Origin: Galeopsis tetrahit
Taxonomy: Eukaryota; Streptophyta; Magnoliopsida; Lamiales; Lamiaceae
Assembly: GCA_963675135.1 (NCBI GenBank)
Contig: OY776132.1
Span: 9,672,001-9,736,000 of the forward strand
DNA: 64,000 nucleotides
Direction of reading: 5' to 3'
In this document: piece after piece, positions 9,316 through 20,218 of the stretch
How positions within the stretch are numbered: position 1 is the first letter of the stretch
How the letters are laid out: every line of letters starts with the position of its first letter
Notes under the pieces: generated by a model
What the model was told of the DNA's origin: nothing
Seen by the model: the letters and a program-made list of their open reading frames with translations, nothing else
Databases searched by the model: none
Translations under genes and position numbers: made by a program

Positions 9316-9700
9316 GCCATTTTAAATGTCGTATTTTGAGATTTAGCGAGGGAATTCCCTCGGGAAAATTGCCGATGGAAATCAATGCTCGGTATTCCCG
9401 AGGGAAATGGCGAGGGAATTCCTTCGGGAAAATTGCCACTTTAAATGTCGTAATCTGAGATTCAGCGAGGGAATTCCCTCGGGAAAATTGCCGAGGGAAA
9501 TCAATGCTCGGTATTCCCGGGGGAAATGGAGAGGGAAATGTGCTCAGTATTCCCGAGGGATTTTCGAATTCCCTAGGGAAACAATTGCCGAGGAACATTT
9601 TGTCGAGAGACTATTTCCCTCGGGAATTCCCTCAGAAAATTCATTGCCGAGGGTTTTCTCCTCTCCAATTCCCTCGGTATGAGGGCCATATTTTGTTGTG
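9316..9700. repeat. GAGGGAATTCCCTC palindromic repeat block, possibly the end of a DNA transposon
   Basis: A direct repeat with a period of 119 bases (starting at 9316 and 9435) is built from CGAGGGAATTCCCTCGGG, AAAATTGCCGAGGG and GCTCGGTATTCCC pieces. More copies follow down to 9680. The block closes with GAGGGCCATATTTTGTTGTG at 9700. Read from the other strand this begins CACAACAAAATATGG, loosely like a CACTA-type terminus, and such elements often carry dense subterminal palindromes. No left terminus or transposase is seen. The several open frames here (9233-9598 minus, 9407-9704 plus) are by-products of the repeats. Confidence 0.5.
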
Positions 9701-10289
9701 TTAATAAATCGATGACATCATATTCACCGTTCTTATCCTTAAAACTCCATTTCACAAGTCTTCTTGGACTGTGGCTGAGAATCTTCTTTGTCAAATGACA
9801 CTTCTTCCCACGTCAAGCATCAATCCTTTCATACTCACTCCGCTACGGTGGATGCTTCATGATTATACGTCAGAATAAATCAAGAAAAAACGTGTGAGTT
9901 AGGAGCATTACTCGCACAATGAACAATTCAACTTAATTCTAGTAATTTGTAAATTATTACAATAAAAAGAACGTCGTCGACTAATTTTTTTTTTATTTCA
10001 GTCCTGTCATACTCCGCTACTGTGGAGGACTGAAGTGATACAAAAAGAAAGGGTTGGGAGATCCCTAATTCTGAATACAATGAATAGTTACAATATATAG
10101 ACAATGAATTAGCACGATACCTTTCTTTTGAATTGGTTTCTTGATCATTGGATCATTTTCAATATTACTATTTGAAGAAGCATTGATTGTGCTCTGATTT
10201 GAGTCCCTGGAATATTGATGACAAGTAAACATCGATCGTCAAACACTGAACCAAGTGTTGAAAATGGAAAATTCGATCGAGGAAGTAAT
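9701..10289. other. Decayed locus copies leading into the array
   Basis: It repeats parts of 8680-9130: CATCAATCCTTTCATACTC, GGATGCTTCATGATTATAC, and a motif remnant at about 9886-9955. At about 10070-10150, GTTACAATATATAGACAATG and TTAGCACGATACC match the array spacer. There is no gene. Confidence 0.5.
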
Positions 10290-10409
10290 CAAATTTGCTG
10301 AAAAATCTAACTGGTGATGTTACATTTTGCGACACACGAGCGGAAATTTAATTTGGAGGAAAATCTGATCATTTCAAATCTTGAATATTATTTATTTAAC
10401 CATACTACT

Positions 10410-10591
10410 ACATATTTGGCCTTGGAGAGCTTTGAAAAGAGCTCTCCAAGTGGGAGCTCTCCAAGCTAAATTACACTTGGAGAGCTTTTAAAAGCACTTG
10501 GACAGCTTTTAAAAAGCTCTCCAAGTGCAATTTAGCTTGGACAGCTCCCACTTGGAGAGCTCTTTTCAAAGCTCTCCAAGTCCAAATATGT
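10410..10591. repeat. 182-bp near-perfect hairpin, MITE-like
   Basis: The left arm starts ACATATTTGGCCTTGGAGAG and the right arm, reverse-complemented, starts ACATATTTGGACTTGGAGAG. About 82 bases pair with only a few mismatches around a short loop near 10493-10508. The arms are themselves built of CTTGGAGAGCT and AGCTCTCCAAG units. It sits in the spacer just upstream of copy 1, between TTATTTAACC and TTAGGAAAAAAATC; every later spacer lacks it. No clear target duplication was found. A transcript would fold into one long stem, so a small-RNA precursor is possible. Confidence 0.8.
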
Positions 10592-10614
10592 TAGGAAAAA
10601 AATCAACTAACAAT

Positions 10615-10815
10615 ATGTATCGTGCGAATAAAGAGCAGTGACATTATTTACATAATGTATAATTCAATTTCTTGTAATATGAAAGTTATCTAACCTTCAA
10701 TATATTATATAAAATCAAGAAGCTATTTGACTTGTGTGAATAAGGAGCAATGTCATTACACGCCCAATAAATAATTTCTAATAATATGAAAGTTGTTATA
10801 ATAAATAGATTACTA
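10615..10815 (+). repeat. Two locus motifs upstream of copy 1
   Basis: TATCGTGCGAATAAAGAGC (about 10618) and TTGACTTGTGTGAATAAGG (about 10727) are the second and third motifs of the array spacer in older form, each followed by an AATAAT tail. They show that the spacer pattern was already in place before the array expanded. Confidence 0.7.
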
Positions 10816-10892
10816 TCTATTATCTAACTAAATGTATTTCCTTTATAACATATAAAGATTCACTTTAACTTAAACTTCATTTTTCTTTACAG

Positions 10893-11435
10893 GTTGCTCT
10901 TTTATATGAAGATGGCCGCCCTGTTGCTGGTAAGGGTGTCGGTAGGAAAGTTCTTGACCGCGTTCGGGATACCTATGAAAGTGAATTGGGAGGCAAGGAA
11001 TTCGCTTATGATGGGGAGAAATATTTATTCACTGTTGGTTCTCTTCCGCGTAATAAACTCGAGTTTACAGCTGCGCTTGAGGATGTTACGTCTAGTAGGT
11101 GTGTATGGTATCTGCTATTTCAGTTTGCTGCTTTTGTATTATTGTGTCTATCTCTTTACAATAGTGGTTTGTTTTGCGATTTCAGAAAAAATGGGAATAC
11201 TAGCCCAGGAAATGCGAGCCCTAATGAAAGTGATAGGAAACGGTTAAGACGCCAGGAAACCTTCAAAGTGGAGATAAGCTTTGCTACTAAGATTCCTATG
11301 CAGGCCATTGCAAATGCTTTACGGGGCCAGGAAAATGAAAATTCTATTGAAGCACTACGGGTTTTGAAAACAGGACCAAAATTGAAAACAAAGGACTATA
11401 ATTTGATTCAGACAATTGAAGAAATACGTGACTAA
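10893..11435 (+). pseudogene. AGO4-clade ARGONAUTE N-domain fragment, copy 1 (most canonical)
   Basis: Exon 10893-11098 starts after the acceptor TTTCTTTACAG. The intron is 11099-11185 (GTGTGTATGG to GATTTCAG, phase 2), and the second exon begins at 11186. The spliced reading of 151 residues opens VALLYEDGRPVAGKGVGRK. It continues with GGKEFAYDGEKYLFTVGSL, ALEDVTSSR, the basic DRKRLRR and FKVEISFATKIPMQAIANAL, and reaches ENSIEALRVL at 11366. Order and wording fit the N domain and start of the next linker of AGO4/6/8/9-type Argonautes, which in plants bind 24-nt siRNAs for DNA methylation. After 11366 the homology stops and a locus-native tail leads to TAA 11433-11435. PAZ, MID and PIWI are absent, and no start codon exon is seen upstream. 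It differs from the core copies by EKY, the PRNKLEF wording and LRRQ. It is a pseudogene unless it is spliced into a chimeric or noncoding transcript. Confidence 0.9.
11099..11185 (+). other. 87-nt GT-AG intron of copy 1, free of stops in the exon frame
   Basis: GT at 11099 and CAG at 11183-11185 flank a T-rich intron. Removing it joins TSSR to KNGNTSPGN, an uninterrupted AGO reading. Its length is a multiple of three with no in-frame stop, so retention adds 29 hydrophobic residues (VWYLLFQFAAFVLLCLSLY and so on). The equivalent intron lies at bases 207-293 of each copy. Confidence 0.85.
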
Positions 11436-12363
11436 CGAATAGATCCTAACCCTACACTTGCCGGATTCAAAGATGATATCTAAACTTGTTTTGCATTTTA
11501 CTCCCTGAATTAAGTATGTATTTTTACTTCAGTACTTGTTTATTTCAATTTGCATTTGCACAATTATTAACTTACACCGCTTTGCTTGGCTAAAAAAAAT
11601 AATATGGAGAGTTCTAAAACCTAAAATACATTAGGAAAAAAAAACTATGCGACTCGTGTGAATAAGGCGCAATGTCATTACTCAGACAACTTATATTGCA
11701 ATGGATTAATTGTTACAATATATAGTCAATGAATCGGCACGATGCCCATTTTAAAATGATTTAACATGAACAAAGTCTTTTAAACATAAAATTAACGATT
11801 TAACATGATTTTTGGGATTAAATTATACATTTAACTTTTTCGGAAATATTTCAAATAAGATAGAAAAATTATGGGACTAAATTGACTTCTATCTCTTTTT
11901 TTAATCACCCGTGAGTTTATTACTTTGTAGACTAACAAAGAAAATTTGCTGAAAAATCTAACTGGTGGTGTTAGATTTTGTGACTCATGCGCGGAAATTT
12001 AATTTGGAGGAAAATCTGATCATTTCAAATCTTGAAAATTATGTATTTAAACTTAAACGTTTTAGGTAAAAAAATCAACTAACTATGTGTATCGTGCGAA
12101 TAAAGAGCAGTGACATTTTTTACATAATGTATAATTCAATTTCTTGTAATATGAAGTTATCTAAACTTAAATATATTATATAAAATCAAGAAGCTATGTG
12201 ACTCGTGCGAATAAGGCGCAATGTCATTACACGCACAATGAATAATTTCTAATAATATGAAAGTTGTTATAATAAATAGATTACTATCTATTATTTAACT
12301 CAATGTATTTCCTTGACAACGTACAATGATTCACTTTAACTTAAACTTCATTTTTCTTGAAAG

Positions 12364-12906
12364 GTTGCTTTTTTCTATGAAGATGGCCGCCCTGTTGGTG
12401 GTAAGGGTGTCGGTAGGAAAGTTCTTGACCGCGTTCGGGATACCTATGAAAGTGAATTGGGAGGCAAGGAATTCGCTTATGATGGGGATAAAAGTTTATT
12501 CACTGTTGGTTCTCTTCCGCGTAATAAACTCGAGTTTACAGCTGCGCTTGAGGATGTTACGTCTAGTAGGTGTGTATGGTATCTGCTATTTCAGTTTGCT
12601 GCTTTTGTATTATTGTGTCTATCTCTTTACAATAGTGGTTTGTTTTGCGATTTCAGAAAAAATGGGAATACTAGCCCAGGAAATGCGAGCCCTAATGAAA
12701 GTGATAGGAAACGGTTAAGACGCCAGGAAACCTTCAAAGTGGAGATAAGCTTTGCTACTAAGATTCCTATGCAGGCCATTGCAAATGCTTTACGGGGCCA
12801 GGAAAATGAAAATTCTATTGAAGCACTACGGGTTTTGAAAACAGGACCAAAATTGAAAACAAAGGACTATAATTTGATTCAGACAATTGAAGAAATACGT
12901 GACTAA
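12364..12906 (+). pseudogene. AGO4-type N-domain fragment, copy 2 (intermediate)
   Basis: Same layout as copy 1, with the intron at 12570-12656. The acceptor is now TTCTTGAAAG, and a TGA lies one codon before the exon (12358-12360), so the frame is open only after splicing. The start reads VAFFYEDGRPVGGKGVG and the middle has YDGDKSLF. It still keeps the copy 1 forms LDRVRDTYESEL, PRNKLEF, ESDRKRLRRQ and QENENS. The spacers on both sides are of the older type (AATAGATCCTAACCC), so it links copy 1 to the core array. Confidence 0.88.
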
Positions 12907-13834
12907 CGAATAGATCCTAACCCTACACTTGCCGGATTCAAAGATGATATCTAAACTTGTTTTGCATTTTACTCCCTGAATTAAGTATGTATTTTTACTT
13001 CAGTACTTGTTTATTTCAATTTGCATTTGCACAATTATTAACTTACACCGCTTTGCTTGGCTAAAAAAAATAATATGGAGAGTTCTAAAACCTAAAATAC
13101 ATTAGGAAAAAAAAACTATGCGACTCGTGTGAATAAGGCGCAATGTCATTACTCAGACAACTTATATTGCAATGGATTAATTGTTACAATATATAGTCAA
13201 TGAATCGGCACGATGCCCATTTTAAAATGATTTAACATGAACAAAGTCTTTTAAACATAAAATTAACGATTTAACATGATTTTTGGGATTAAATTATACA
13301 TTTAACTTTTTCGGAAATATTTCAAATAAGATAGAAAAATTATGGGACTAAATTGACTTCTATCTCTTTTTTTAATCACCCGTGAGTTTATTACTTTGTA
13401 GACTAACAAAGAAAATTTGCTGAAAAATCTAACTGGTGGTGTTAGATTTTGTGACTCATGCGCGGAAATTTAATTTGGAGGAAAATCTGATCATTTCAAA
13501 TCTTGAAAATTATGTATTTAAACTTAAACGTTTTAGGTAAAAAAATCAACTAACTATGTGTATCGTGCGAATAAAGAGCAGTGACATTTTTTACATAATG
13601 TATAATTCAATTTCTTGTAATATGAAGTTATCTAAACTTAAATATATTATATAAAATCAAGAAGCTATGTGACTCGTGCGAATAAGGCGCAATGTCATTA
13701 CACGCACAATGAATAATTTCTAATAATATGAAAGTTGTTATAATAAATAGATTACTATCTATTATTTAACTCAATGTATTTCCTTGACAACGTACAATGA
13801 TTCACTTTAACTTAAACTTCATTTTTCTTGAAAG

Positions 13835-14377
13835 GTTGCTTTTTTCTATGAAGATGGCCGCCCTGTTGGTGGTAAGGGTGTCGGTAGGAAAGTTCTTGAC
13901 GACGTTTGGGATACCTACGAAAATGAATTGGGAGGCAAGGAATTCGCTTATGATGGGGATAAAAGTTTATTCACTGTTGGTTCTCTTCGGCGTAATAAAC
14001 TCGACTTTACAGCTGCGCTTGAGGATGTTACGTCTAGTAGGTGTGTATGGTATCTGCTATTTCAGTTTGCTGCTTTTGTATTATTGTGTCTATCTCTTTA
14101 CAATAGTGGTTTGTTTTGCGATTTCAGAAACAATGGGAATACGAGCCCAGGAAATGCGAGCCCTAATGAAAATGATAGGAAACGGTTAAGATGCCAGGAA
14201 ACCTTCAAAGTGGAGATAAGCTTTGCTACTAAGATTCCTATGCAGGCCATTGCAAATGCTTTACGGGGCCAGGAAATTGAAAATTCTATTGAAGCACTAC
14301 GGGTTTTGAAAACAGGACCAAAATTGAAAACAAAGGACTATAATTTGATTCAGACAATTGAAGAAATACGTGACTAA
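13835..14377 (+). pseudogene. AGO4-type N-domain fragment, copy 3 (first core-type copy)
   Basis: It introduces the wording shared by all later copies: LDDVWDTYENEL, RRNKLDF, NNGNTSPGN, ENDRKRLRCQ and QEIENS. Against copy 2 the AGO part shows nine changed residues and only two silent changes, a pattern of lost constraint. The intron is 14041-14127. From here on the downstream spacer is of core type (AACAGATCCTCACCC). Confidence 0.88.
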
Positions 14378-14588
14378 CGAACAGATCCTCACCCTACACT
14401 TGCCGGATTCAAAGATGATATCTAAACTTGTTTTGCATTTTACTCCCTGAATTAAGTATGTATTTTTACTTCAGTACTTGTTTATTTCAATTTGCATTTG
14501 CACAATTATTAACTTATACCGCTTTGCTTGGCTAAAAAAAATAATCTGGAGAGTTCTCAAACCTAAAATACATTAGGAAAAAAAAAAA

Positions 14589-15215
14589 CTATGCGACTCG
14601 TGCGAATAAGGCGCAATGTCATTACTCAGACAACTTATATTGCAATGGATTAATTGTTACAATATATAGTCAATGAATCAGCACGATGCCCATTTTAAAA
14701 CGATTTAACATGAACAAAGTCTTTTAAACATAAAATTAACGTTTTAACATGATTTTTGGGATTAAATTATACATTTAACTTTTTCGGAAATATTTCAAAT
14801 AAGATAGAAAAATTATGGGACTAAATTGACTTCTATCTCTTTTTTTAATCACCCGTGAGTTTATTACTTTGTAGACTAACAAAGAAAATTTGCTGAAAAA
14901 TCTAACTGGTGGTGTTAGATTTTGTGACTCATGCGCGGAAATTTAATTTGGAGGAAAATCTGATCATTTCAAATCTTGAAAATTATGTATTTAAACTTAA
15001 ACGTTTTAGGTAAAAAAATCAACTAACTATGTGTATCGTGCGAATAAAGAGCAGTGACATTTTTTACATAATGTATAATTCAATTTCTTGTAATATGAAG
15101 TTATCTAAACTTAAATATATTATATAAAATCAAGAAGCTATGTGACTCGTGCGAATAAGGCGCAATGTCATTACACGCACAATGAATAATTTCTAATAAT
15201 ATGAAAGTTGTTATA
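14589..15215 (+). repeat. Three related motifs inside one array spacer (example unit)
   Basis: CTATGCGACTCGTGCGAATA (14589), CTATGTGTATCGTGCGAATA (15027) and CTATGTGACTCGTGCGAATA (15138) each continue into an ARGGCGCAATGTCAT or AGAGCAGTGACAT form. The last two lead into AATAAT or ATAATTCAATTTC tails. The triplet recurs at the same places in every unit. Confidence 0.8.
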
Positions 15216-15307
15216 ATAAATAGATTACTATCTATTATTTAACTCAATGTATTTCCTTGACAACGTACAATGATTCACTTTAACTTAAACTTCATTTTTC
15301 TTGAAAG

Positions 15308-15850
15308 GTTGCTCTTTTCTATGAAGATGGCCGCCCTGTTGGTGGTAAGGGTGTCGGTAGGAAAGTTCTTGACGACGTTTGGGATACCTACGAAAATGAA
15401 TTGGGAGGCAAGGAATTCGCTTATGATGGGGATAAAAGTTTATTCACTGTTGGTTCTCTTCGGCGTAATAAACTCGACTTTACAGCTGCGCTTGAGGATG
15501 TTACGTCTAGTAGGTGTGTATGGTATCTGCTATTTCAGTTTGCTGCTTTTGTATTATTGTGTCTATCTCTTTACAATAGTGGTTTGTTTTGCGATTTCAG
15601 AAACAATGGGAATACGAGCCCAGGAAATGCGAGCCCTAATGAAAATGATAGGAAACGGTTAAGATGCCAGGAAACCTTCAAAGTGGAGATAAGCTTTGCT
15701 ACTAAGATTCCTATGCAGGCCATTGCAAATGCTTTACGGGGCCAGGAAATTGAAAATTCTATTGAAGCACTACGGGTTTTGAAAACAGGACCAAAATTGA
15801 AAACAAAGGACTATAATTTGATTCAGACAATTGAAGAAATACGTGACTAA
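15308..15850 (+). pseudogene. AGO4-type N-domain fragment, copy 4
   Basis: Core-type copy with the same spliced reading as copy 3 except GCTCTTTTCTAT at the exon start, giving VALFYEDG. The intron is 15514-15600. The downstream spacer has CTTGCTGG in place of CTTGCCGG. Confidence 0.87.
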
Positions 15851-16780
15851 CGAACAGATCCTCACCCTACACTTGCTGGATTCAAAGATGATATCTAAAC
15901 TTGTTTTGCATTTTACTCCCTGAATTAAGTATGTATTTTTACTTCAGTACTTGTTTATTTCAATTTGCATTTGCACAATTATTAACTTATACCGCTTTGC
16001 TTGGCTAAAAAAAATAATCTGGAGAGTTCTCAAACCTAAAATACATTAGGAAAAAAAAAAACTATGCGACTCGTGCGAATAAGGCGCAATGTCATTACTC
16101 AGACAACTTATATTGCAATGGATTAATTGTTACAATATATAGTCAATGAATCAGCACGATGCCCATTTTAAAACGATTTAACATGAACAAAGTCTTTTAA
16201 ACATAAAATTAACGATTTAACATGATTTTTGGGATTAAATTATACATTTAACTTTTTCGGAAATATTTCAAATAAGATAGAAAAATTATGGGACTAAATT
16301 GACTTCTATCTCTTTTTTTAATCACCCGTGAGTTTATTACTTTGTAGACTAACAAAGAAAATTTGCTGAAAAATCTAACTGGTGGTGTTAGATTTTGTGA
16401 CTCATGCGCGGAAATTTAATTTGGAGGAAAATCTGATCATTTCAAATCTTGAAAATTATGTATTTAAACTTAAACGTTTTAGGTAAAAAAATCAACTAAC
16501 TATGTGTATCGTGCGAATAAAGAGCAGTGACATTTTTTACATAATGTATAATTCAATTTCTTGTAATATGAAGTTATCTAAACTTAAATATATTATATAA
16601 AATCAAGAAGCTATGTGACTCGTGCGAATAAGGCGCAATGTCATTACACGCACAATGAATAATTTCTAATAATATGAAAGTTGTTATAATAAATAGATTA
16701 CTATCTATTATTTAACTCAATGTATTTCCTTGACAACGTACAATGATTCACTTTAACTTAAACTTCATTTTTCTTGAAAG

Positions 16781-17323
16781 GTTGCTTTTTTCTATGAAGA
16801 TGGCCGCCCTGTTGGTGGTAAGGGTGTCGGTAGGAAAGTTCTTGACGACGTTTGGGATACCTACGAAAATGAATTGGGAGGCAAGGAATTCGCTTATGAT
16901 GGGGATAAAAGTTTATTCACTGTTGGTTCTCTTCGGCGTAATAAACTCGACTTTACAGCTGCGCTTGAGGATGTTACGTCTAGTAGGTGTGTATGGTATC
17001 TGCTATTTCAGTTTGCTGCTTTTGTATTATTGTGTCTATCTCTTTACAATAGTGGTTTGTTTTGCGATTTCAGAAACAATGGGAATACGAGCCCAGGAAA
17101 TGCGAGCCCTAATGAAAATGATAGGAAACGGTTAAGATGCCAGGAAACCTTCAAAGTGGAGATAAGCTTTGCTACTAAGATTCCTATGCAGGCCATTGCA
17201 AATGCTTTACGGGGCCAGGAAATTGAAAATTCTATTGAAGCACTACGGGTTTTGAAAACAGGACCAAAATTGAAAACAAAGGACTATAATTTGATTCAGA
17301 CAATTGAAGAAATACGTGACTAA
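16781..17323 (+). pseudogene. AGO4-type N-domain fragment, copy 5
   Basis: Core-type copy that keeps the VAFFYEDG start seen in copies 2 and 3. The rest is identical in reading to copy 4. The intron is 16987-17073. Confidence 0.87.
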
Positions 17324-18253
17324 CGAACAGATCCTCACCCTACACTTGCCGGATTCAAAGATGATATCTAAACTTGTTTTGCATTTTACTCCCTGAATTA
17401 AGTATGTATTTTTACTTCAGTACTTGTTTATTTCAATTTGCATTTGCACAATTATTAACTTATACCGCTTTGCTTGGCTAAAAAAAATAATCTGGAGAGT
17501 TCTCAAACCTAAAATACATTAGGAAAAAAAAAAACTATGCGACTCGTGCGAATAAGGCGCAATGTCATTACTCAGACAACTTATATTGCAATGGATTAAT
17601 TGTTACAATATATAGTCAATGAATCAGCACGATGCCCATTTTAAAACGATTTAACATGAACAAAGTCTTTTAAACATAAAATTAACGATTTAACATGATT
17701 TTTGGGATTAAATTATACATTTAACTTTTTCGGAAATATTTCAAATAAGATAGAAAAATTATGGGACTAAATTGACTTCTATCTCTTTTTTTAATCACCC
17801 GTGAGTTTATTACTTTGTAGACTAACAAAGAAAATTTGCTGAAAAATCTAACTGGTGGTGTTAGATTTTGTGACTCATGCGCGGAAATTTAATTTGGAGG
17901 AAAATCTGATCATTTCAAATCTTGAAAATTATGTATTTAAACTTAAACGTTTTAGGTAAAAAAATCAACTAACTATGTGTATCGTGCGAATAAAGAGCAG
18001 TGACATTTTTTACATAATGTATAATTCAATTTCTTGTAATATGAAGTTATCTAAACTTAAATATATTATATAAAATCAAGAAGCTATGTGACTCGTGCGA
18101 ATAAGGCGCAATGTCATTACACGCACAATGAATAATTTCTAATAATATGAAAGTTGTTATAATAAATAGATTACTATCTATTATTTAACTCAATGTATTT
18201 CCTTGACAACGTACAATGATTCACTTTAACTTAAACTTCATTTTTCTTGAAAG

Positions 18254-18796
18254 GTTGCTCTTTTCTATGAAGATGGCCGCCCTGTTGGTGGTAAGGGTGT
18301 CGGTAGGAAAGTTCTTGACGACGTTTGGGATACCTACGAAAATGAATTGGGAGGCAAGGAATTCGCTTATGATGGGGATAAAAGTTTATTCACTGTTGGT
18401 TCTCTTCGGCGTAATAAACTCGACTTTACAGCTGCGCTTGAGGATGTTACGTCTAGTAGGTGTGTATGGTATCTGCTATTTCAGTTTGCTGCTTTTGTAT
18501 TATTGTGTCTATCTCTTTACAATAGGGGTTTGTTTTGCGATTTCAGAAACAATGGGAATACGAGCCCAGGAAATGCGAGCCCTAATGAAAATGATAGGAA
18601 ACGGTTAAGATGCCAGGAAACCTTCAAAGTGGAGATAAGCTTTGCTACTAAGATTCCTATGCAGGCCATTGCAAATGCTTTACGGGGCCAGGAAATTGAA
18701 AATTCTATTGAAGCACTACGGGTTTTGAAAACAGGACCAAAATTGAAAACAAAGGACTATAATTTGATTCAGACAATTGAAGAAATACGTGACTAA
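18254..18796 (+). pseudogene. AGO4-type N-domain fragment, copy 6
   Basis: Core-type copy (VALFYEDG start). One intron base is changed (AATAGGGG for AATAGTGG), which does not touch the splice sites. Like copy 4, it is followed by CTTGCTGG. Confidence 0.87.
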
Positions 18797-19726
18797 CGAA
18801 CAGATCCTCACCCTACACTTGCTGGATTCAAAGATGATATCTAAACTTGTTTTGTATTCTACTCCCTGAATTAAGTATGTATTTTTACTTCAGTACTTGT
18901 TTATTTCAATTTGCATTTGCACAATTATTAACTTATACCGCTTTGCTTGGCTAAAAAAAATAATCTGGAGAGTTCTCAAACCTAAAATACATTAGGAAAA
19001 AAAAAAACTATGCGACTCGTGCGAATAAGGCGCAATGTCATTACTCAGACAACTTATATTGCAATGGATTAATTGTTACAATATATAGTCAATGAATCAG
19101 CACGATGCCCATTTTAAAACGATTTAACATGAACAAAGTCTTTTAAACATAAAATTAACGATTTAACATGATTTTTGGGATTAAATTATACATTTAACTT
19201 TTTCGGAAATATTTCAAATAAGATAGAAAAATTATGGGACTAAATTGACTTCTATCTCTTTTTTTAATCACCCGTGAGTTTATTACTTTGTAGACTAACA
19301 AAGAAAATTTGCTGAAAAATCTAACTGGTGGTGTTAGATTTTGTGACTCATGCGCGGAAATTTAATTTGGAGGAAAATCTGATCATTTCAAATCTTGAAA
19401 ATTATGTATTTAAACTTAAACGTGTTAGGAAAAAAAATCAACTAACTATGTGTATCGTGCGAATAAAGAGCAGTGACATTTTTTACATAATGTATAATTC
19501 AATTTCTTGTAATATGAAGTTATCTAAACTTAAATATATTATATAAAATCAAGAAGCTATGTGACTCGTGCGAATAAGGCGCAATGTCATTACACGCACA
19601 ATGAATAATTTCTAATAATATGAAAGTTGTTATAATAAATAGATTACTATCTATTATTTAACTCAATGTATTTCCTTGACAACGTACAATGATTCACTTT
19701 AACTTAAACTTCATTTTTCTTGAAAG

Positions 19727-20218
19727 GTTGCTCTTTTCTATGAAGATGGCCGCCCTGTTGGTGGTAAGGGTGTCGGTAGGAAAGTTCTTGACGACGTTTG
19801 GGATACCTACGAAAATGAATTGGGAGGCAAGGAATTCGCTTATGATGGGGATAAAAGTTTATTCACTGTTGGTTCTCTTCGGCATAATAAACTCGACTTT
19901 ACAGCTGCGCTTGAGGATGTTACGTCTAGTAGGTGTGTATGGTATCTGCTATTTCAGTTTGCTGCTTTTGTATTATTGTGTCTATCTCTTTACAATAGTG
20001 GTTTGTTTTGCGATTTCAGAAACAATGGGAATACGAGCCCAGGAAATGCGAGCCCTAATGAAAATGATAGGAAACGGTTAAGATGCCAGGAAACCTTCAA
20101 AGTGGAGATAAGCTTTGCTACTAAGATTCCTATGCAGGCCATTGCAAATGCTTTACGGGGCCAGGAAATTGAAAATTCTATTGAAGCACTACGGGTTTTG
20201 AAAACAGGACCAAATTGA
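19727..20218 (+). pseudogene. AGO4-type N-domain fragment, copy 7 (frameshifted tail)
   Basis: Core-type copy with RRNKLDF changed to RHNKLDF. One A is lost in the non-AGO tail (GGACCAAATTG), so the reading ends early at KTGPN. The AGO-derived part is intact. From the spacer before this copy onward, the GTGTTAGGAAAAAAAATC form replaces GTTTTAGGTAAAAAAATC. Confidence 0.87.

Noticed and set aside
9233..9704. Several overlapping frames on both strands with FPREFP-like repeats
   Set aside because: They are translations of the GAGGGAATTCCC palindromes, open on both strands because of the repeat composition.
13797..14189. Repeated 130-codon open frames starting MIHFNLNF, one per unit
   Set aside because: They run through the AGO exon in the wrong frame and begin inside the upstream intron. 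Their apparent conservation only reflects the identity of the units.
19328..19546. Repeated 72-codon frame MVLDFVTHARK in spacers before copies 7 to 36
   Set aside because: It exists only because of the GTGTTAGGAAAA spacer variant; older spacers break it. It has no recognisable content, and AT-rich spacer frames of this size are expected by chance.
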